Shown piece by piece: positions 58,801 through 64,000 of a DNA stretch of 64,000 bases. Source of the stretch: Ceratothoa steindachneri (taxonomy: Eukaryota; Arthropoda; Malacostraca; Isopoda; Cymothoidae); the NCBI GenBank assembly GCA_963969495.1, contig OZ018333.1, positions 84,886,732 through 84,950,731 of the forward strand. The letters are read 5' to 3'. The position numbers and the translations under genes were made by a program. The notes under the pieces were generated by a model. The model searched no databases. It was not told the DNA's origin and worked only from the letters and a program-made list of their open reading frames with translations. Numbering within the stretch: the stretch's first letter is position 1; every line of letters starts with the position of its first letter.

Positions 58801-59381
58801 CCTTCTCACGCCGCTGGCGTGATTTCTTGGCAGTCCCCTATGAAAGTAAAGGGGGGAGTGCCGCTGGTAAGAGGGAGTTGCCCAAGGGCGCCTCCAGAGA
58901 AGGGGGGAGGGGGATTTCCCTGCGCCCATAAGCCTAGGAGAGGAGTAAGCTTCTTCTTCGGTCAGAGAAGTTTTGATGGGCCCCTGAGAGAGCACAGAGG
59001 GTGGATGGAAGGTCTTTTTCTGTTGTTGAGCTACCCAAAACTATGTTTTCTTTATCATTGTGCATGGCGACCCTATTAATATCACGGGGCGCAAACGCTA
59101 ATCACTACCGCGCAGTATGCTGCTCTGTGAGATGTGAATACGGGATCAGCAAAGCCAGCTTTCGCCATTCAAGACCACTCCGCTCGCCTAGTGACCAGGA
59201 AGCCCATTGTCATGGCGGCTCCACCTTTGGCTAGGCGTAAAATTTATAGACCATGAAAGGAGACAGAAAAGGTATCTGAGGAAGGTTAGGGTTGGCTGAG
59301 GTAAGTTCTGGAAAACCCACCACCCCAAATCGGAGCTGAGGGGTGACAGGGCGTTGTATTCTCTTCCTTAGCCCCGAAAAG
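58801..59381 (-). mobile_element. I-A LINE 5' region, copy 5
   Basis: Shares the I-A 5' region (TGGCGGCTCCACCTTTGGC, CCACCACCCCAAATCGGAGC). It is interrupted at 59382 by the hAT element, within the block that reads AGCCCTGATCCCGGATAG in copy 2. Confidence 0.75.
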
Positions 59382-59894
59382 CAGGGGTCGAGTTGAAGGG
59401 GAATGAAGGGGATGGCATCCCCCTGAAATAAAAATGGCCAAAATCATCCCCCTTCTAAAACTGCCATTCCCCACATCCCTAATGTGATTTCATCAACAAA
59501 CATGGTATTTCTGTGGTTATTTAGACATTAAGATTTGAGCATATTGATATGGGCGAATGACCACGGGTCTACATGCAAAAACAGTGTTTACAAAGTCAGA
59601 CAGGCTATAATACAAGAACAAAATAGAGGGCACCAGAGCGCTGTGATGCAGTTGGTGCTTGTTTGATTGACGAGGTAATAACCTGCACAGCAGACCGAGG
59701 GCACACTATCAGCCGTCATCATAGCTAAGAGACCATGACAGCACGATTTGAGAAACCTTTTTAAAAAGTCAAGAAATAACAACAGGTAGTAAGTCAACTC
59801 ATTATTTCAGTTAGCAAAGGTGGAAGCTTGTACATAGCAATAACAACGTTAATTTGGAGCTAAGCTATGTTTTTCTTTTTCCATGGGGCAATTA

Positions 59895-59925
59895 GCTGGC
59901 TAGCTAGCTAACGTTAGCTAGTTAC
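59895..59925. repeat. GCTA-rich self-complementary sequence
   Basis: Repeated GCTAGCTA and CTAACGTTAG words form a small palindrome in the 5' region of the hAT element. Subterminal repeats of this kind often serve as transposase binding sites; here that is only a guess. Confidence 0.5.
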
Positions 59926-60148
59926 AGCTTACTAATGTCAATTCACATAGCTAGCTAAAGTTCCCTTAAACATGAACTTCATTCACTAGGCTAGCAAGTA
60001 TCACTATCAGCTAATCATATTGAAAAGGGGAAGGGAACCATTAGCTGATTCAAGAGAGTAACCACCACAGGGAAGGCATTTGCACGTTGCTTTTGGGGAA
60101 AGTTTGAGTAGATAACATTAGCTAAATGGCCACTACTTTTTTCACCAG

Positions 60149-60221
60149 ATGATAACGTTACCCAGCACCAGGAAGATGCAGACACATCGAGGGGATCTGC
60201 AGATTCAGAGGCTGACAAAAT
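60149..60221 (+). CDS. hAT putative exon a
   Basis: A pyrimidine-rich TTTTTTCACCAG acceptor-like sequence precedes an open segment that reads DDNVTQHQEDADTSRGSADS and EADKIK, followed by a GTTTGA donor-like sequence. The acidic, Ser/Asp-rich composition resembles the spacer N-terminal exons of hAT-related proteins. Exon limits were inferred only from splice-like signals. Confidence 0.4.
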
Positions 60222-60619
60222 TAAAGGTTTGATAACTATTAATTTTGTGATAATTTAACTATTTTCCAACCAATGTAACTATAATTTGGGGGACTTTCTA
60301 GCAATATCTGGTTGGGGTGGACTAAATAGTGGTTGTAGAATAAAAATTTAGACCAAATAGTGGTAGTATAGTAAAAATTGTGAAGCAAATGTTTTTGTGT
60401 TAATTGATCAATCGACTACCAAAATAATTGTTTATCCCAATCTTATCTATATTTTATTAAGTCAAGAGAGTGCAATCAGAGCACTTAGGCGGGTAATTGG
60501 CATGAATGGTAGTAAGTAATATGTGCTAAATGTGATGTCTCCTAAAATCTGGTCGCTGCTTTGAGAGTAACTTGACAGTTAATAATCTACATTTGGCCAT
60601 GGCTGTTTTCTCCATAGAT

Positions 60620-60673
60620 GACACCCAGTACCAAGAAAATTCTGTCTGGGATGCAGAAATGAAAGCATTGAAG
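60620..60673 (+). CDS. hAT putative exon b
   Basis: GTTTTCTCCATAG precedes DDTQYQENSVWDAEMKALK, followed by GTTTGATAACTA. The intron start is nearly the same as after exon a (GGTTTGATAACTA, then AATTT...ATAATTTAACT), so exon and intron look duplicated. Confidence 0.45.
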
Positions 60674-60995
60674 GTTTGATAACTACCAGTATTCATTTTA
60701 AGATAATTTAACTCTTTCCCAGCACTTCTATTAATCTCTGGAGACTCACAGAATATTTTGTTATATGAATATTTAATAGTGATATTAAAGAAAGACAAGA
60801 CACTCCCATTTTCTGCCCTAAAGTTGTTATCAGCCTATATTTTATCTTCAGTTTTCTTATCTAATCCAAATTTGAATGTTGGCCCTTTTGGTGGAAAATA
60901 ACTTGATTTAAAAATCAACAAGAAGAATATTGTCATGTTTTTGAATAAGGAGTCTGCTCAGTCATTCTAATAAAACCTTCTTTTCTTAACAAAGA

Positions 60996-61064
60996 GGACA
61001 ACCACGATCAGGAAGCAGGGCATGACACAACAGGAGAGCAAAGAGCTGAAAGTGAAACAAGTGT
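60996..61064 (+). CDS. hAT putative exon c
   Basis: CTTTTCTTAACAAAG precedes an open segment reading DNHDQEAGHDTTGEQRAESE, followed by a GTGTGA donor-like sequence. The next intron contains the Tc1 and CR1 insertions. Confidence 0.4.
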
Positions 61065-61155
61065 GATAATTCTATATACTGGGTCAAGACATTGTTCTTT
61101 AGGCTTAATGAAGCTCAGTACTGTTAGTAGACATGAAGCAAATTAGTTCATTATA

Positions 61156-61163
61156 CAGTTACA
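61156..61163 (-). mobile_element. Tc1 left terminus (CAGTTACA), outer 8 bp
   Basis: Preceded by TA and equal to the first 8 bp of the right terminal inverted repeat at 63436-63443. The rest of this repeat resumes at 63050 after the CR1 insertion. Confidence 0.7.
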
Positions 61164-63049
61164 AGGAGTTACAAGGAAAGAAGGTACCCTAGGAGACCTT
61201 ACGGTCCATTCAAAGAGGGTACCTTGGGACTAGCAATCGAGCGGGCACATGGCTGCTCAATTGTTTTGCGTCCCTAAACGGCCACTTTTCAAGACTTTGT
61301 CTAGTCTTGACTTGAACTGGTCAACAGATTCACTGTTGACAACTTCCACTGGAAGTGCGTTCCACTTACCGCAGATACTGTAGGTGAAAAAGTTTCCACA
61401 CAGATTGCGGTTGTAACGCTTCAGTTCAAGTTTGAAGCCGTGATTGCGCGTTCTGTTCTCACTCAGTGTGAAAATATCCCGGTAGTCAACATTGTCGAAC
61501 CCTCGAAGTATTTTGAAAACTTCGATGAGCTGACCACGCAGTCTACGGGTTTCCAACGAGAACAGATCTAATTCCCTTAGTCTATCCTCATAACTTTTAT
61601 GTCGGATAGAGGGAATCAGTTTGGTTGCCCTGGCTTGTACGCGTTCCAACCTTGCGATGTCCTTTCGAAACGAAGGACTCCAAAATTGTACGGCATACTC
61701 CAGGTGCGGCCGAACTAGGGAGTTGTACAGACAAAGTACTATCTCCCTGTTACGGTATCCAAACTGGCGCTTTATGTAGCCTAACATCCTTTGGGCTTTC
61801 TTCTCTGCCTCAATGCACTGTTTCGAGAACTTGAGGTCGCTAGTGACAGTAACACCCAAGTCCTTCTCAGTGTCACTCGATTCGAGAGCAGTGCCCTTAA
61901 GGATATAATGAGATTGGGGATTTCTGTGGCCGATATGCATTACTTTGCACTTGTTCACGTTGAACGGCATTTGCCACGTGTCCGACCACTCCCCAATCTT
62001 CCCAAGGTCTTCCTGCAGGCGGGCAGTATTTCCATCCTTTGCAACGTTCATACCAAGCTTGGTATCGTCGGCAAATTTGGAAATCTTGGCAACCATGTCA
62101 CCGTCCATGTCGTTGACGTAGATGATGAATAGTAGTGGTCCCAGGACAGAACCTTGAAGCACTCCGCTAGTAACGGGCACCCACTCAGAAGCCTGTCCAT
62201 TCACCACCACCCGTTGCCGTCTGCCACTTAGCCAGTTCTCGATCCAGCCGGCTACTTTTCCGTCTATGCCCAGCGCTCGCACTTTCCGGAGAAGGCGGCG
62301 GTGTGGTACCTTATCAAAGGCTTTCTGAAAGTCTAAGTAAACCACATCCACCGCCTTGTCCCGATCGTGCTCACTGAACACGAAGTGGAAGAATTCCACA
62401 AGGTTCGTCAGGCATGACCGTTGCCTTCGGAAGCCGTGCTGGGAACTCCTCAGTAGCAGGTTTGACTCTAAATACGACGTTATTTTCTCCACCATCATGC
62501 TTTCCATGAGTTTACCGACTATCGAAGTCAGACTGATAGGTCGGTAGTTTGACGGATGGCTGGGGGATCCTTTCTTGAAGATCGGAGTCACCTCCGCCTC
62601 ACGCCAGTCTCTAGGAACGCATCCGGTCCGGATTGACATGTTAAAGATAGCGCACAGATGTCGTGATACTTCATCGCACACTTCCTTCAACACCTTGGGT
62701 AGAAACCCGTCCGGTCCAGGGGACTTATTCGTCTTTAGGTCAGCGATCTTTTTCTTTATTTCTCCTTCCGTGAAGTCCATTGCCTCCAGCTTTTCCCCCG
62801 AGTAGGAATCCGTGGGCTGGATGATGGGACCACACTCTTTAGTAAACACTGAGGAGAAGTAGTCATTGAGAAGGTTAGCATTTTCTGCATCTGACTGAGT
62901 TAATGCACCCTCCTCGTCCACTAGGGGCCCAATCCTACGATGGATTGGTTTACGGCTATTTACATAGCCGAAGAACTCCTTGGGATTCTCCTTGCAGAGT
63001 CTCGCCACTCGGAGTTCCTCAGTACGCTTAGCCGCCCTTATGCTGCACA
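61164..63049 (-). mobile_element. CR1-clade LINE, copy C (5'-truncated)
   Basis: 1,886 bp in minus orientation, with the complete 3' UTR (starting with the AGGAGTTACAAGG microrepeat in plus orientation) and the RT. The 5' truncation is at 63049, inside the endonuclease-RT linker. It lies between two parts of a Tc1 terminal repeat, with GTTACA microhomology at the 3' side. Confidence 0.9.
61257..63049 (-). CDS. CR1 reverse transcriptase, intact frame, endonuclease missing
   Basis: About 597 codons are open without stop or shift. RT landmarks: NKSPGPDGFLPKVLKEV, VTPIFKKGSPSHPSNYRPIS, QHGFRRQRSCLTNLVEFFHF, VVYLDFQKAFDKVPHRRLLR (motif A), SGVLQGSVLGPLLFIIYVND and KFADDTKLGMNV, with the catalytic pair at 62064-62069. 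The C-terminus has SLVRPHLEYAVQFWSPSFRK and LFSLETRRLRGQLIEVFKIL, a CR1 hallmark. It ends with LGTQNN and a stop at 61257. The open frame continues upstream to 63152, but those 34 codons are Tc1-derived read-through. Without endonuclease or promoter it is a dead-on-arrival insertion, though clearly the youngest CR1 here. Confidence 0.93.
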
Positions 63050-63443
63050 CATATCTATTGGCAACACATCTCAAATTTTGTATTTTACAAATTTGTATAC
63101 AATGGTGACCTCTTATGAACATGTGACTTCGGGTCTTTCCATAAATTTTCAATCAGATTTAAATCTGGACTTTAAGAAGGCCATTTCATCACTTTTAAGG
63201 GTTCATTGGCAAAATATTTCTGCGTTGATTTACTAGTGTACTTGGGATCATTATCCTATTAGAAGACGAACACTATACCAAGACTAAGCTTCCTCGCCGA
63301 TTGTTTCACATGTTCATCCAGAATTCGCTGATATCCCTCAGAATTCATAGTGCCTTCTATCACACAAATTGAGCCAGTACCTGCAGCAGAAAAACACCCC
63401 CACAAAATTTGAGATGTGTTGCCAATAGATATGCATGTAACTG
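63050..63443 (-). mobile_element. Tc1-family element, internally deleted, with 42-bp terminal repeats
   Basis: The right terminus (63402-63443) is followed by TA and reads CAGTTACATGCATATCTATT inward. The left terminus is split: CAGTTACA at 61156-61163, then CATATCTATTGGCAACACAT onward at 63050-63081. Together they match 40 of 42 bp. TA flanks both outer ends, the Tc1/mariner target duplication. The body is only a C-terminal transposase piece, so it is a non-autonomous deletion derivative of about 400 bp. Confidence 0.85.
63082..63410 (-). pseudogene. Tc1 transposase C-terminal half
   Basis: The minus strand reads ILWGCFSAAGTGSICVIEGT, RILDEHVKQSARKLSLGIV, then DNDPKYTSKSTQKYFANEP and SPDLNLIENLWKDPKSHVHK. 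WGCFSAAG, DNDPKHTS-like and SPDLNxIENLW are Tc1 family signatures and include the second Asp and third acidic catalytic positions. Two adjacent stops precede DNDP, one interrupts the motif before SPDL, and one follows YTNL. The N-terminal DNA-binding half is gone: the right terminal repeat joins directly to the mid-domain. Confidence 0.9.
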
Positions 63444-63454
63444 TATATGTTTTG

Positions 63455-63600
63455 TTTTTGTAGTTGAAAGAATAGAGGATGAAGCAGCAGCATATTTTTT
63501 TTTTTTAGGAGCCCATCTGGCGACTGCCTGCTTAGGAGTAGCAGGGAAAGATGGTGCAAAAGAAGCCAGCATCCCAGATACAGATGGCCCAAGTAACTAG
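63455..63600 (+). CDS. hAT putative exon d
   Basis: TTTTGTTTTTGTAG precedes an open segment ERIEDEAAAYFFFLGAHLAT and on, containing a T14 run. Downstream is GVAGKDGAKEASIPDTDGPS before a stop at 63598. The acidic start resembles exons a-c. The actual splice pattern is unclear because CTGCTTAG at 63530 could be another acceptor. Confidence 0.35.
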
Positions 63601-63603
63601 GGA

Positions 63604-63789
63604 GTGTGTCTCAATGATCATGATATCCCTGACTGCCGGACATCTAACATGTTCAGAAAGAAACACAAACTATATCCATGGCTAATATGCCAAAACAAAA
63701 AACTTGGATGTCTAACCTACCAAAAGATAAAAGGTGCTCCAAATGCTAGTGGGAGTCAGGGGCTTAGTGCTGATGAGAGGTCAAAGTAA
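63604..63789 (+). CDS. hAT N-terminal domain, putative exon e
   Basis: The reading CLNDHDIPDCRTSNMFRKKH, KLYPWLICQNKKLGC and GSQGLSADERSK resembles the N-terminal domain of hAT-related proteins, where a YPWL-type motif is followed by a short Cys box and a SxGLS segment, as in KIAA1586-like or TTF-type finger proteins. The expected second Cys of the box is replaced (GCLTY). This is resemblance recalled from family knowledge; a host ZMYM-like gene is the alternative. Confidence 0.45.
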   Translation: MCLNDHDIPDCRTSNMFRKKHKLYPWLICQNKKLGCLTYQKIKGAPNASGSQGLSADERSK

Positions 63790-64000
63790 AAGTGACAGCT
63801 TATGGTGCTCCTAGAACAGCACACCTGGTCACTTCGGAATATAACACACAAGCATAGAATGTCAGATTATCATCAGGCAGCTGAGAAAACCATGGAAATG
63901 GCAAAATAAAAAAAGAATGGAAACATTGACTGCAGATATGCAGAGGGATCACTTCTTAAGTACTGATTGCATATTTCGAACAGTTTACAGAATACTGAAA
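63790..64000. other. unassigned, hAT interior
   Basis: Short open stretches only. It probably continues the hAT element, whose catalytic domain would lie beyond the window. Confidence 0.4.

Larger units (their letters stand above)
59382..64000 (+). mobile_element. hAT-superfamily DNA transposon, 5' part
   Basis: It starts with CAGGGGTCGAGTTGAAGGGG inside I-A copy 5, matching the CAGGG-type ends of hAT elements. A stem-forming sequence lies at 59895-59925 (GCTAGCTAGCTAACGTTAGC). Several short exon-like segments on the plus strand follow and lead to a Cys-containing N-terminal domain at 63.6 kb. The 3' end lies outside the window. The superfamily call rests on terminus style and the domain and is not proven. 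Confidence 0.55.

Noticed and set aside
63604..63789. A host ZMYM-like gene as the main call
   Set aside because: It lies inside a unit with a CAGGGG terminus placed in a LINE, so a hAT origin is favoured; the host-gene option is kept as an alternative because the 3' end is not visible.

Overview
This window is eukaryotic and is almost entirely transposable elements and satellite DNA. I found no convincing host gene, rRNA or tRNA. The contents are CR1 LINEs, two kinds of I-clade LINE, a 2A-bearing APE-type LINE, Ty3/gypsy LTR elements, Penelope-like elements (PLEs), a mariner, a Tc1 and two hAT elements, plus at least eleven long (TA)n tracts. This mix suggests an invertebrate with a large repeat-rich genome. 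A decapod or other crustacean is my best guess, but it is an inference and no diagnostic host gene is present.

Layout. 1-10.2 kb: the 5' end of a minus-strand Ty3/gypsy element. It has a ~1,034-bp LTR, a tRNA-Arg-type primer-binding site and a gag start, followed by a 69-bp coding minisatellite that fills the first 8.4 kb. 10.2-19.2 kb: two minus-strand CR1 LINEs, one with a zinc-finger plus SGNH-esterase ORF1, then a deleted mariner sitting in a (TA)n tract. 19.2-22.1 kb: unassigned, LTR-like and TA-rich DNA. 22.1-26.0 kb: a dead plus-strand gypsy relative with the unusual order gag-PR-INT-RT-RNaseH (Gmr1-like). 27.5-34.6 kb: a second plus-strand gypsy, apparently split by LINE fragments. 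35.0-37.8 kb: a 19-bp minisatellite, a large palindrome, an I-clade RT fragment and a PLE end.

37.8-59.4 kb is dominated by minus-strand copies of one I-clade family (called I-A here), with pieces of a second family (I-B), a 68-bp satellite, a hAT C-terminus and a cluster of PLEs whose ends abut (TA)n tracts. A 3.4-kb AC-rich LINE with a decayed N-terminal 2A motif lies inside one I-A copy and is flanked by an 11-bp target-site duplication. 59.4-64 kb is the start of a plus-strand hAT element with several small exons. One of its introns holds an internally deleted Tc1, and a 5'-truncated CR1 lies inside a terminal inverted repeat of that Tc1. This gives a four-level nest: I-A, hAT, Tc1, CR1.

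Nearly all reading frames are broken. The best preserved is the CR1 reverse transcriptase at 61.26-63.05 kb. The elements do not work together as one system; the window records successive insertions. The least ordinary items are the gag minisatellite, the inverted domain order of the 22-26 kb element, the 2A LINE, the PLE/(TA)n association with hammerhead-like motifs, and the four-level nest.
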